Assembly: GCA_035968315.1 (NCBI GenBank)
Contig: JAVYIN010000005.1
Location: 620,001-684,000 of the forward strand
Source: Nitrospira sp.
GTDB lineage: Bacteria > Nitrospirota > Nitrospiria > Nitrospirales > Nitrospiraceae
Reading direction: 5' to 3'
Length of the DNA: 64,000 nt
The notes under the pieces were generated by a model, which saw only the letters and a program-made list of their open reading frames with translations, had not been told where the DNA came from and made no database searches. Of the stretch, positions 30,063 through 38,005 are shown one piece after another; within the stretch, counting starts at the first letter, position 1, and each line of letters opens with the position of its first letter. The position numbers and the translations under genes are program-made.

Positions 30063-31412
30063 ATGCTCACGAAATCCGCACCACCACGCGCCTCGCTGCA
30101 CACGCTCGGCTGCCGGCTCAACCAGGCGGAAACCTCGATCCTCGGGGAACGGCTGCGGCGGGACGGCTATCAACTGGTGGAATTTGGCCAGCCGACCGAT
30201 TTGCTGGTGCTGAATACCTGCTCCGTCACGGAAGATGCCGAGCGCACCTCGCGCTATCTGATTCGCAAGACCTTGAAACATTCGCCCCATGCCTTTATCG
30301 CCGTAACCGGCTGCTATGCACAGACCGGAACGGAGGGGCTCAAGAAACAAGCGGGCATCGACCTGATCGTCGGCAATCAATACAAGCTGGACCTGCCCAG
30401 CTATCTCCCGCCGAGCGATCAGCTCCAGAAACGGGCGACCCCCGAAGTGCATCGGACCAAGACCATTGCGCGCGATGACTTTGAGCTCGACCTGTACGCG
30501 CAACCGGACTCCACCAGGGCGCCGCTCAAGATTCAGGACGGCTGTAGCACGATGTGCAGCTTCTGCATCATTCCCTTCGCCCGCGGGCAGGAACGCAGCC
30601 GGATGCTGGCCGATGTGCTGCGCGAGGCCGAGCAGCTCGCTGCTCAGGGTTGCCGGGAAGTCGTGTTGACCGGCGTGAATATCGGGCAGTACCGGCAGGA
30701 CGGCGCCGACCTTTGTACCGTGATCCGGTGGCTGGAACAGATTGCCGGGCTTGAGCGCATCCGCATCTCCTCGATTGAACCGACGACGGTCACGGATGAA
30801 CTGCTCGATCTCATGGCCTCATCCTCGAAACTCTGTCCCTATCTCCATGTTCCCCTTCAGAGTGGAGACGACAGGATTCTGTCGGCCATGAACCGGTCCT
30901 ATTCGGCAGGCGACTATCGGAATCTGATCGAGCGCGCCCTGCGCAAGATTCCCAACCTGGGACTCGGCACGGACATCATGGTGGGCTTTCCCTGTGAAGA
31001 TGACGAGGCCTTCGACAAGACGCTTCAGCTGGCGACCGATCTGCCCTTCGCCTATTTTCACGTCTTCCCCTATTCGCCTCGTCCGGGAACTGCAGCCATC
31101 AAGCTCCCCCATCCGGTGGATCCGGCATTGGTGAAGCGGCGCACGGCCATCCTGACGGCTCGCTCCCAGGCCAAACGGCTGGCCTTTCACGACCGGCACA
31201 TTGGCACCACGGTCCCGGTCTTGTTTGAATCCGGACTCCAGGAAGGCTATGGTGTGGGGACGACTGCGAACTTTTTGAAAGTTGCGGTGCCATCGACCAG
31301 TGACATGACGAATCAGGTCCACCGGGTGACGATCACGGCCGCCAGCGAACGCTGGGCCATCGGCCTGATCACGAATTCTCACGCAGGCGCCGTACCATTG
31401 CCGATCGTATGA
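30063..31412 (+). CDS. mtaB: tRNA (N6-threonylcarbamoyladenosine-37) methylthiotransferase
   Basis: Radical-SAM enzyme that turns t6A37 into ms2t6A in tRNA. 449 residues from ATG 30063 (MLTKSAPPRASLHTLGCRLN); a frame open further 5' is spurious. N-terminal UPF0004 domain (HTLGCRLNQAE, NTCSVTEDAE, VTGCYAQ) with three Cys for the auxiliary cluster, then the radical-SAM motif (QDGCSTMCSFCIIPFARG, CxxxCxxC), then a short TRAM region. The CSV/GCRLN pattern favours MtaB over MiaB. It overlaps miaB by 4 nt. Confidence 0.92.
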   Translation: MLTKSAPPRASLHTLGCRLNQAETSILGERLRRDGYQLVEFGQPTDLLVLNTCSVTEDAERTSRYLIRKTLKHSPHAFIAVTGCYAQTGTEGLKKQAGIDLIVGNQYKLDLPSYLPPSDQLQKRATPEVHRTKTIARDDFELDLYAQPDSTRAPLKIQDGCSTMCSFCIIPFARGQERSRMLADVLREAEQLAAQGCREVVLTGVNIGQYRQDGADLCTVIRWLEQIAGLERIRISSIEPTTVTDELLDLMASSSKLCPYLHVPLQSGDDRILSAMNRSYSAGDYRNLIERALRKIPNLGLGTDIMVGFPCEDDEAFDKTLQLATDLPFAYFHVFPYSPRPGTAAIKLPHPVDPALVKRRTAILTARSQAKRLAFHDRHIGTTVPVLFESGLQEGYGVGTTANFLKVAVPSTSDMTNQVHRVTITAASERWAIGLITNSHAGAVPLPIV

Positions 31413-32743
31413 CACACAAAGCTACGCCCCATTTAGTCCATATCGAGACCTTCGGCTGCCAGATGAACGAGTCGGACAGCGAGTTGGTCCGTTCACTGCT
31501 CAAGCAAGACGGGTTTGCCTTCACTGACGATCGCGAGCGGGCGGACGTGATGCTGATGAATACCTGCGCGATTCGCGAGAACGCGCACAATAAAGTCTAT
31601 GGCCATCTTGGCGAGCTCCACGCGATCAAGAAGGAACGGCCGCTCGTCGTCGGCGTGCTCGGCTGCATGGCGCAAAGTCTGAAAGACGAGCTGACCAAGA
31701 AAGTCCCGTTGATCGACGTGCTCGCGGGCCCCGATGCCTATCGGCAGCTGCCCATGCTGATCTCCAACGCCCTCCAGGCTCAGGAACAGGGTTTTTCAAA
31801 GAAAGCCTTTGCGCTCGATCTGTCGGAATATGAAACCTACGACGGGGTCATGCCGGATCGCGAGGGCGGGACCAATGCCTGGATCACGGTCATGCGCGGC
31901 TGCGACAACTTCTGCAGCTTCTGCGTCGTCCCCTACACCAGAGGGCGCGAACGGTCGCGCGACCCGCAGAGTATTCTGGCCGAAGCGCAGCAAGCGGCCG
32001 CTCTGGGCTACAAGCAAATCACCTTGTTGGGACAAAACGTGAACTCGTACCGGTCTGACGACTGGGACTTCGCCAAGCTCATCCTGGCGGTCGCCGATAC
32101 GCCTGGCATCGAACGGGTCCGGTTCACCTCGCCCCATCCCAAGGATTTTCCCCGTCCGCTCCTGGAGGCCATCGCCACCCATCCAAAGATCTGCAAACAC
32201 ATCCACCTGCCGCTGCAATCCGGCAGCGACCGCATCCTGGATCTCATGGGCCGGCTGTATACGACAGACGACTATCGCAAGCTCGTCGATCAGATCAGGC
32301 AGCTTATCCCCGATATTGTGCTGACGACGGATATCATCTGCGGATTCTGCTCGGAAACGGACGAGGAGTTCAACCAGACCTATCGGCTGGTCGAACAGGT
32401 CCGGTTTCATTCAGCCTTTGTCTTCGCCTATTCCGAGCGAAAAAATACGATCGCCGCAAGGAAATATCCCGACGATATCTCTAATGATGTCAAGAGCTTG
32501 CGGGTGCAGCGGTTGGTCGATCTTCAGCGAGAGATCGGCGCGGCCCTGAACCGGAAATACATCGGCCAGAGACTTTCCATCCTGGTCGAGCGCGATGCCA
32601 CCAGGTCGCCGGATCAATGGATGGGAAAAACAGACGGCAACATTGCCGTCATCTGGAACAAGGGAACCGAGCCGCTTCAGCCAGGCCTGTTCACCACTCG
32701 ATTGATCACCGACGCCACAACGGCCGCTCTCTTTGCGGAGTAG
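31409..32743 (+). CDS. miaB: tRNA-2-methylthio-N6-dimethylallyladenosine synthase
   Basis: Methylthiolates i6A37 in tRNAs reading UNN codons. 444 residues. UPF0004 domain with IETFGCQMNESDSELV, NTCAIRENAHNKVYG and GVLGCMAQ; radical-SAM motif MRGCDNFCSFCVVPYTRG; C-terminal TRAM domain with LVERDATRSPDQWMGKTDGN. The Cys set for both 4Fe-4S clusters is complete. The start overlaps the mtaB stop by 4 nt (ATGA), so two paralogous methylthiotransferases are translated from one mRNA. Confidence 0.96.
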   Translation: MTHKATPHLVHIETFGCQMNESDSELVRSLLKQDGFAFTDDRERADVMLMNTCAIRENAHNKVYGHLGELHAIKKERPLVVGVLGCMAQSLKDELTKKVPLIDVLAGPDAYRQLPMLISNALQAQEQGFSKKAFALDLSEYETYDGVMPDREGGTNAWITVMRGCDNFCSFCVVPYTRGRERSRDPQSILAEAQQAAALGYKQITLLGQNVNSYRSDDWDFAKLILAVADTPGIERVRFTSPHPKDFPRPLLEAIATHPKICKHIHLPLQSGSDRILDLMGRLYTTDDYRKLVDQIRQLIPDIVLTTDIICGFCSETDEEFNQTYRLVEQVRFHSAFVFAYSERKNTIAARKYPDDISNDVKSLRVQRLVDLQREIGAALNRKYIGQRLSILVERDATRSPDQWMGKTDGNIAVIWNKGTEPLQPGLFTTRLITDATTAALFAE

Positions 32744-32984
32744 CCAGCCACTTGCCCGTTGGTTCGGCTCTGGAGTCAGTCCCCTCTGGGTTAATTCTTC
32801 CCATCACATAAGGACATTCCTGCACAGCCCAGCCAACATGACGAACATTTTTTGACATCGCTTCGTCAAACTTTCCACGCACGCCGCACTAAAATTCCCC
32901 CTGCAAGTACTGAGAAAGAATTTCCCGTAAGGACTCCTTTTCTTCAGCCTAACCGGTCACGGAAAGAGACAGATCGTCTAGACT

Positions 32985-33020
32985 ATTGAATTTACTGACT
33001 AAATTGCTCTCGAATTCAAT
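32985..33020. repeat. Inverted repeat, possible activator site
   Basis: ATTGAATT (32985-32992) and AATTCAAT (33013-33020) form an 8-bp inverted repeat with a 20-bp spacer in an AT-rich intergenic region, centred about 130 nt upstream of the expected start of the sigma-54-type promoter. The position suits an enhancer-binding protein; the role is inference. Confidence 0.35.
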
Positions 33021-33108
33021 CTTCTTTTCATCTCCGGTCAAATTGATTTCCCCCATCAACTCCTCGGATTTTGCATTTTTATCCAACCATTTTCACCTGA
33101 TGTCACAA

Positions 33109-33124
33109 AGGCATAACCCTTGCT
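33109..33124 (+). promoter_or_regulatory. Sigma-54 (-24/-12) promoter
   Basis: AGGCATAACCCTTGCT matches 15 of 16 positions of the RpoN consensus TGGCAYRN4TTGCW, with GG at 33110-33111 and GC at 33122-33123 exactly 10 bp apart. The predicted start is about 33135. Downstream lie a possible 27-codon peptide (33186) and the lipoprotein gene (33342). Confidence 0.6.
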
Positions 33125-33185
33125 ATTTGAGCTGACTACTTATGAAGGACCCATTATCCACCACTCACATTAATCGGATTCGAAC

Positions 33186-33269
33186 ATGACACTCGAAAGC
33201 ATGATTTCGGCAGGGGTATTCGGATGGCTCGCCATGGGCATGGTGCTCATGGGCCTGGGCATCTGGTAA
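33186..33269 (+). CDS. Possible 27-residue membrane peptide
   Basis: ATG 33186 to TAA 33269 encodes MTLESMISAGVFGWLAMGMV followed by LMGLGIW. It is a single hydrophobic helix with a short acidic N-terminus, the usual form of bacterial single-span miniproteins. The SD is weak (GGA 10 nt upstream). It lies about 50 nt downstream of the predicted sigma-54 start and 72 nt before the lipoprotein gene. Composition alone cannot prove expression. Confidence 0.35.
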   Translation: MTLESMISAGVFGWLAMGMVLMGLGIW

Positions 33270-33341
33270 CTCCGGCAGCCCATTCATCCGGCCGCCACAG
33301 CGGCCACGACAGCCTGCTTGCGTGCGGAAAGGAATTCTCCC

Positions 33342-34238
33342 GTGTCCGTCAGAATCTCCACCCGCATCAGTCTCTCTTCTGTACTTCTCCTGTCATGTGC
33401 CGTCCTGACAGCAGGCTGCTCCTTCTCCTCCGGCATTCAGCCCATCCATCAGACCGCAAAAGGGTCGATCTATTTCGAGGACATATCAGACTGGTCCTTC
33501 GATGCCGATCATCCCACGATGATCGATCGCCAGACCATGTTGAAGGTCCTGACCGGCCTCCTTGTGAATGATGCGTCTCCCTCTTCCAAGCCAACCAACA
33601 TGCCCGCGAGTGGCAGCAAGCCGATGAGAGTATTCAGCGATGAGGACGCCGAGTTTCTTGCTCCCCTGCTAGCCCAAGGATTATCGCAAGCGAAACCGGA
33701 GCAACTGGTCGGTTTCCGTGTGTCCTCATCGGCAGGGTCAGGCGCTGAACCCACCGCGGGCACCCTTTATGTGCAGCAAGGGGCCGTGCATCTCACCCTC
33801 ACCTCGTCAAAGGGCCTTACCAAGGCCATAGGATTTTCACCCCGCTCAGCCGCCAGAATCGAAGCGGCTAGCCCTGCGGTCACACATGGGGTTCAGGGAG
33901 TACCCTCCATCGTGATCGAGTATCCGATCTTGGCAAAAATCGCCGGTGCCGCCGCCGCTCCTGTCGCCAAGCCGGATCAGCCGGCCAGCCAAAACACGGC
34001 AGGTCTCACCGCCGACGAGTTTTTGCTGAACAAGATGGAGGAGCTTCGCCGGGCAAAAGAGGCCGCCGCCCTCAAAGACTCAGAAATCAGCATGCTGCGG
34101 AAAGAAAATAGCTGGATGAAAGAGAAGTTGAGAGAGAAGAGCGCTCAGGTCAACGCCCTAAAAGCGGGCAAGGCCGCATCGACCACCACCTCTACCCCCA
34201 AGCTAAAACACAAGGCTGAGCTGCAGCCCACCCGATAG
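33342..34238 (+). CDS. Predicted lipoprotein with C-terminal coiled coil
   Basis: 298 residues if started at GTG 33342, which has GGAAAGGA 8 nt upstream; a TTG at 33318 would lengthen the signal peptide. Lipobox LTAGC after a hydrophobic LSSVLLLSCAVL. The mature region contains a DDAD-like acidic stretch, a central domain (LVGFRVSSSAGSGAEPTAGT, YVQQGAVHLTLTSSKG), a Pro/Ala linker and a C-terminal helix rich in Glu/Lys/Leu ([20 protein letters not shown]) predicted to coil. No family recognised. It may be driven by the sigma-54-type promoter upstream. Confidence 0.7.
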   Translation: MSVRISTRISLSSVLLLSCAVLTAGCSFSSGIQPIHQTAKGSIYFEDISDWSFDADHPTMIDRQTMLKVLTGLLVNDASPSSKPTNMPASGSKPMRVFSDEDAEFLAPLLAQGLSQAKPEQLVGFRVSSSAGSGAEPTAGTLYVQQGAVHLTLTSSKGLTKAIGFSPRSAARIEAASPAVTHGVQGVPSIVIEYPILAKIAGAAAAPVAKPDQPASQNTAGLTADEFLLNKMEELRRAKEAAALKDSEISMLRKENSWMKEKLREKSAQVNALKAGKAASTTTSTPKLKHKAELQPTR

Positions 34239-34249
34239 AGGCTCCCCTT

Positions 34250-34957
34250 CTATAACACTTCAAGCAATTCCGGCTGAAGCAGCACCACATCGCTCGACAA
34301 CGGCTGCCGGAAATTCATCCGGCAATAACAGGCATAGGTCACATAGGTATCCTGGAGACAGTACCGGGCCAGCTCCATCCCTTCCCCCTGCTCCCACATC
34401 GCCGCCACCTGCGAGCCGCTCCCGGATTTCGTCTCCACGTTGAGCGCCCTGGCCAGCACGTCCAGCTTGACCCACCCGCGGGTGTCCCAATTGCTCCAGA
34501 TCGCCATCGTGTCGTACACCGGCTCCGTCCGGAACTTGGCCAGATTGATATCGAGGCTGGGCTTCACCTGGTTGATGATCGAGCGTTTCTTGATGAAGGG
34601 CAGGTCGAACCCTAACCCGTTATGGGTGATAAAGAGTCCGGGCCGGTCTTGCGCCAGGCGGGCCCAGAACTGGCGCAGCAGCTCCCGCTCATTCGGCCCA
34701 TACCAGGCCACCGCGCTCCGCGCCTCCATTTGATCGGAAAATTCGAGCAGGCCGATACAGACAATCCGGCTGAAGGTCCCGTCAAAGGCCGACTTGGCGT
34801 ACAACTCATCGTCCGCATGGCGCTGTTCCTCCGCGGCCCCGGCGGCAAAGAGGTCAAAATCCCCCGTTGGCTCGCCCGACGAAGGCTCTTTCCCCAGCAG
34901 TCTCGCCCACTCCTCTCTCGGAGCCTGGACCGTTTCGATATCCAGCACCACTTTCAT
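34250..34957 (-). CDS. Predicted 3'-5' exonuclease, PolB-like (RNase H fold)
   Basis: 235 residues from ATG 34957 with SD AGGAAGGAG. DEDD signatures: MKVVLDIETVQAP (exo I, D-x-E), LFITHNGLGFDLPFIKKRS (exo II) and RYCLQDTYVTYACY (exo III, D). This is the stand-alone PolB-type exonuclease family (DUF2400-like naming varies). It overlaps the MutT-like gene by 4 nt and belongs to a minus-strand group mutY - mutT-like - exonuclease, suggesting DNA or nucleotide quality control. Confidence 0.85.
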   Translation of the reverse strand: MKVVLDIETVQAPREEWARLLGKEPSSGEPTGDFDLFAAGAAEEQRHADDELYAKSAFDGTFSRIVCIGLLEFSDQMEARSAVAWYGPNERELLRQFWARLAQDRPGLFITHNGLGFDLPFIKKRSIINQVKPSLDINLAKFRTEPVYDTMAIWSNWDTRGWVKLDVLARALNVETKSGSGSQVAAMWEQGEGMELARYCLQDTYVTYACYCRMNFRQPLSSDVVLLQPELLEVL

Positions 34958-35355
34958 GACACACTCCTTCCTGCGTCCCGCCGCAAGGCCTCGAGGATCA
35001 CCTCGTCCGCCGGGGGAAATTGGAATTGCGAGAATTCGTCCGGCAACACCCAGCGGAGCTCCGTGCCGTCCATCGGCTCGGCCTCCCCCGCCTCGATCAC
35101 GCAATGAAAAAAATGCAGCTCGACGGTTTTCTCCGGATACGAATGCCGGACCACCTCGTACGGACGCAGGCCTGCGATCCGAACATTCAATTCTTCAAAC
35201 AACTCGCGGTGCAAACAGGCTTCCAGCGTTTCACCCGGCTCCCGTTTCCCGCCGGGAAACTCCCAGAATCCGCCAAGATGCGCGCCGGGTTTCCGGCGGG
35301 CGATCAAATACCGGCCCTCGCGATGAATCAGTCCTGCCGCGACTTGAATCGCCAT
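34954..35355 (-). CDS. mutT: MutT-like Nudix hydrolase (8-oxo-dGTP type)
   Basis: 133 residues. Start MAIQVAAGLIHREGRYLIAR, then the Nudix box GGKREPGETLEACLHRELFE ELNV with all metal-binding acids (G-x5-E-x7-REU-x-EE; the terminal G is replaced by N). FWEFPGGKR is characteristic of 8-oxo-dGTP diphosphatases. It lies 10 nt behind mutY, and could alternatively be the severed C-terminal recognition domain of MutY, which is itself MutT-like; the intact Nudix box argues for an active enzyme. GTG 35358 adds one residue. Confidence 0.85.
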   Translation of the reverse strand: MAIQVAAGLIHREGRYLIARRKPGAHLGGFWEFPGGKREPGETLEACLHRELFEELNVRIAGLRPYEVVRHSYPEKTVELHFFHCVIEAGEAEPMDGTELRWVLPDEFSQFQFPPADEVILEALRRDAGRSVS

Positions 35356-35365
35356 CACTGTGAGC

Positions 35366-36094
35366 CTACGAACGGGAGCGGGACTGCGGGTCGAACGGAT
35401 AGGTCCGGCAAAACGACTTCATCGGGCACAGCAAACAGTAGGGATCTCTCGCCGTACAGACCATCGCGCCGAAATCCATGATCGCCTGATTAAAATCGTA
35501 GCCCTTCCCGCGCGGGATCAGGGCTTCCGAAAGTTCCCAGAGATGCGCTTTCTGGGTCTTGGGATCCCCCTGGGCGACGAACACACGATGGAGCACGCGA
35601 ATGACATTCGTGTCGAGAATCGGCGCATCTTCGTTGAAGGCAAACGACCGGATGGCGCCGGCGGTGTACCGCCCAATCCCCTTGAAGGACAACAGCTCCT
35701 CGGCGTCATTAGGCAGCTGGCCGCCATAGCGCTCGACCGTTTCACAGGCAATGCTGTGCAGCCGCTCCGGTCGGATGTTGTACCCCAAGGGATACCAGGT
35801 TTTTTTCACGTCCGCGACCGGAGCATCGGCCAGGTGCTCGAAACTCGGATAGCGATCCAAAAACTCGTGATACTTGGGAATCACGCGGTCCACCTGCGTC
35901 TGCTGCAACATCACTTCCGATACGAGAATGTGATAGGGGTCTGAGGTCTTTCGCCAAGGCAGGTCGCGGCCATGCTCGCCGTACCACTTGAGCAGCCGCT
36001 GTTGAAACCGGCGTTTCAGCGCAGGAGGGAGCGCGGGAAACTTGGACACCGCCTTCTTCTTACGGGAGGACGACTTGGCTGATTTGGCGCGCAT
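35366..36094 (-). CDS. mutY: A/G-specific adenine glycosylase, short form
   Basis: Removes A mispaired with 8-oxoG. 242 residues, against about 350 in E. coli: the N-terminal catalytic and Fe-S parts are present but the C-terminal MutT-like domain is absent. Seen: catalytic Glu in HILVSEVMLQQTQVDRV, HhH (LLSFKGIGRYTAGAIRSFAF), catalytic Asp in APILDTNVIRVLHRV, and the 4Fe-4S ligands C-x6-C-x2-C-x5-C in CTARDPYCLLCPMKSFC. A basic tail precedes the domain (RAKSAKSSSRKKK). The adjacent Nudix gene may stand in for the missing domain. Confidence 0.93.
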   Translation of the reverse strand: MRAKSAKSSSRKKKAVSKFPALPPALKRRFQQRLLKWYGEHGRDLPWRKTSDPYHILVSEVMLQQTQVDRVIPKYHEFLDRYPSFEHLADAPVADVKKTWYPLGYNIRPERLHSIACETVERYGGQLPNDAEELLSFKGIGRYTAGAIRSFAFNEDAPILDTNVIRVLHRVFVAQGDPKTQKAHLWELSEALIPRGKGYDFNQAIMDFGAMVCTARDPYCLLCPMKSFCRTYPFDPQSRSRS

Positions 36095-36275
36095 ACATAT
36101 CCGAGGTGCCTAAATGATGCGGCATTGTAGGAGGCCTGTTGCCGCAAAATCAAACCACCTGTTGGACCCCCGTCAACACAACCCTCGTTCGTGCGTTGCA
36201 CTCGATCAGAAGACCGGCCTACTCAATAGGCTATTCTCGTGGTAGCCTGGTAGAAGACTTTCAAGGAGGGTCCAC

Positions 36276-36746
36276 ATGAATCGACAACCGACGGTCATGG
36301 CACTTCCGGAATCCTCTTGCTCTTGGCGCCTTACCTTGCTCGCCGGAGCGATCGGTCTGTTGCTCCTTCTCCGGACCATTTCAGCACAGGCAGGCGATCA
36401 GCCGGTCCCCTGGGAATGTTCAAACTATGCCGGCGAGGCTCAAACCCGGTGCCTGAACACGTTCATCGAATTGCAGCGTGAGGAAATCGGCAAACTTAAA
36501 GGTCAGCTTCAATTTCAAGAAGGCGCCGCCCAGCAACTCAAACAACAGGCGGCAGCCACTGAGCAATACCGGCAACCAGTCGCTCCGCCCGTCATCGTTC
36601 CAGCAAACCCGTACCTCTATTCCTACATCTACCCGCCGGCTCTGGGATTAGGCCTCTACATCGGCCGCCCCTGGATCTACGGCGGGTCCTACTACCGCCC
36701 CTACTGGGGCCCCTATCTCCATGGCCACTGGAGACATCACCGGTAG
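36276..36746 (+). CDS. Secreted Tyr/Pro-rich protein
   Basis: 156 residues behind a perfect SD (AAGGAGGGT). Signal peptide with hydrophobic LTLLAGAIGLLLLLR and cleavage near AQAG; a short Cys pair (WECSN...TRCLN) then a Gln-rich helix (LKGQLQFQEGAAQQLKQQAA) and a repetitive C-terminus of Tyr, Pro, Gly and Trp (YSYIYPPALGLGLYIGRPW...YYRPYWGPY) ending in a His-rich tail. Likely a periplasmic or surface protein; no family recognised. Confidence 0.75.
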   Translation: MNRQPTVMALPESSCSWRLTLLAGAIGLLLLLRTISAQAGDQPVPWECSNYAGEAQTRCLNTFIELQREEIGKLKGQLQFQEGAAQQLKQQAAATEQYRQPVAPPVIVPANPYLYSYIYPPALGLGLYIGRPWIYGGSYYRPYWGPYLHGHWRHHR

Positions 36747-36759
36747 AAGCCACTCGTAC

Positions 36760-36975
36760 TTATGGTTCGTTCTTGGCGGCAGCGGCAAAGAGCCGATACA
36801 AGAGAATTCCCGAGACCACCGCGAGGGCCAGCCCCGCGACCACTCTCGTTTCGAAACTGATCGGGCTCATGAACATATGGTAGAGCTGCGGCAGCGCGAC
36901 CGGACAGATCACCGCCAGTCCCAAGGCCAGCATCTGCCCCCCAAGGTAGATCGGCTCTCCAGGCTTTCGCTTCAT
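36760..36975 (-). CDS. Small membrane protein
   Basis: 71 residues from ATG 36975, which has GGGGAA 7 nt upstream; ATG 36993 is an alternative. Two hydrophobic segments, GGQMLALGLAVICPVALPQL and VVAGLALAVVSGILLYRLFA, with a polar loop containing HMFMSPISFETR. Likely an inner-membrane protein. No family recognised. Convergent with the Tyr/Pro-rich gene. Confidence 0.6.
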   Translation of the reverse strand: MKRKPGEPIYLGGQMLALGLAVICPVALPQLYHMFMSPISFETRVVAGLALAVVSGILLYRLFAAAAKNEP

Positions 36976-37113
36976 TCTAAATTCCCCATGCAATAATCAG
37001 CGGTTTGATTGACTTCACTCCCCTTCGCCACTAGCCTGAGAGGACAATACAGCACAGGTACGCAAGGCAGATGGGACCTTATTTACAACCGTCCCTTGCG
37101 AAGGAGCCATGAT

Positions 37114-37440
37114 ATGGTCACAAGAAAATTTCCACGGTTTCTCACACGCCTGTCCAGCGTGCTGGTTCAACGGGACAAGCTGCGCTACGATGCCGCCGTC
37201 TGCGACGTTTCGATCAAAGGCTGCCGCGTAGAAAGCCCCATCAAGCCCTTTACCGGCATGCAACTGGAAGTCTCCTTTCAGCTGCCTGGTGAAGCCACGC
37301 CGATCACGATCAGCAATGCCACCGTGCGCTGGACCGGCTCTCATGGCATCGGCATTGAGTTTCTCAAGATCGAACCGGCCCAGGAAGCACGCCTCAAGTC
37401 CTTAATTTCGCAGATTACCACAAACAAGAGCGCCGCCTAA
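37114..37440 (+). CDS. PilZ domain protein (c-di-GMP receptor)
   Basis: 108 residues from ATG 37114, the in-frame start with SD AAGGAG 7 nt upstream; the adjacent ATG at 37109 is out of frame. The PilZ ligand motifs are present: RKFPR (RxxxR) at residues 4-8 and DVSIKG (DxSxxG) about residue 31, followed by a beta barrel (GMQLEVSFQLPGEATPI, TVRWTGSHGIGIEFL). A single-domain PilZ protein would report c-di-GMP to a partner, consistent with the c-di-GMP riboswitch and HD-GYP-like gene near 62000. Confidence 0.88.
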   Translation: MVTRKFPRFLTRLSSVLVQRDKLRYDAAVCDVSIKGCRVESPIKPFTGMQLEVSFQLPGEATPITISNATVRWTGSHGIGIEFLKIEPAQEARLKSLISQITTNKSAA

Positions 37441-37512
37441 CCGTCTCTCGCCCGCTTCTCCGGTCTTGCGCCAGTTGCATTTTCAGCGGACGCCTCCGTA
37501 TGCTCGCTCCTC

Positions 37513-37716
37513 ATGGACCCGTCTCAGTTAACCGCCCAACAGTTGAAAGAGCTCGTGCAGGGGCTCGTCGATGACCGGATTCGCGAACTGATCGGCGATC
37601 CCGACCTTGGGCTCTCCCTCGGCGACGCCTTGCGAGCCAGACTCAAAGAGTCGCTCCAAAGCCGGGAACGGCTGTCAGGGGAAGACGTGGCGGACCAACT
37701 CGGACTCCGCTGGTAA
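37513..37716 (+). CDS. Predicted antitoxin of RelE/ParE pair
   Basis: 67 residues, mostly helical and acidic (ELVQGLVDDRIRELIGDPD, LGDALRARLKESLQSRERLS). It lies 6 nt upstream of a RelE/ParE-type toxin on the same strand, the usual antitoxin position and size. No ribbon-helix-helix or HTH motif is obvious, so DNA binding is not certain. It would neutralise the toxin by complex formation. Confidence 0.75.
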   Translation: MDPSQLTAQQLKELVQGLVDDRIRELIGDPDLGLSLGDALRARLKESLQSRERLSGEDVADQLGLRW

Positions 37717-37722
37717 CGATCG

Positions 37723-37983
37723 ATGGCCTGGTACCGCATCGCCTTCCGCCCATCAGTCGTCCAGGACCTCTCCCACATTGATCAGCCGATGGCGCAACGG
37801 CTTTTCGACAAGACCAAATGGATCGCGTCCAACGTCGACAACCTCCGGCATGAACCGCTCTCGCCGGATCTGCCGGGCCTCTCCAAATATGCCGTGGGGG
37901 ACTGGCGGATTTTTTATTCGATTGACCGGGGGGATGCGCTGCTGGAAATTCACGCCATCGTCCGGCGCTCCGCGCTGCGCTGA
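37723..37983 (+). CDS. RelE/ParE-family toxin
   Basis: 86 residues. AWYRIAFRPSVVQDLSHID opens with the strand-helix of the family, then RLFDKTKWIASNVDNLRHEP and the central LPGLSKYAVGDWRIFYSIDR; the C-terminal LLEIHAIVRRSALR carries the conserved His/Arg patch. Family members cleave mRNA on the ribosome (RelE) or inhibit gyrase (ParE); which applies here is not decidable from the sequence. Paired with the gene 6 nt upstream. Confidence 0.85.
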   Translation: MAWYRIAFRPSVVQDLSHIDQPMAQRLFDKTKWIASNVDNLRHEPLSPDLPGLSKYAVGDWRIFYSIDRGDALLEIHAIVRRSALR

Positions 37984-38005
37984 GCGGGCGCCTCGGCCTA
38001 TTCCG

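Noticed and set aside
33142-33189. 15-codon frame overlapping the 27-residue peptide start
   Set aside because: It would begin only about 7 nt after the predicted sigma-54 start and has no SD.
33171-33190. tRNA T-arm-like GGATTCGAAC
   Set aside because: No acceptor, D or anticodon arm can be built around it.
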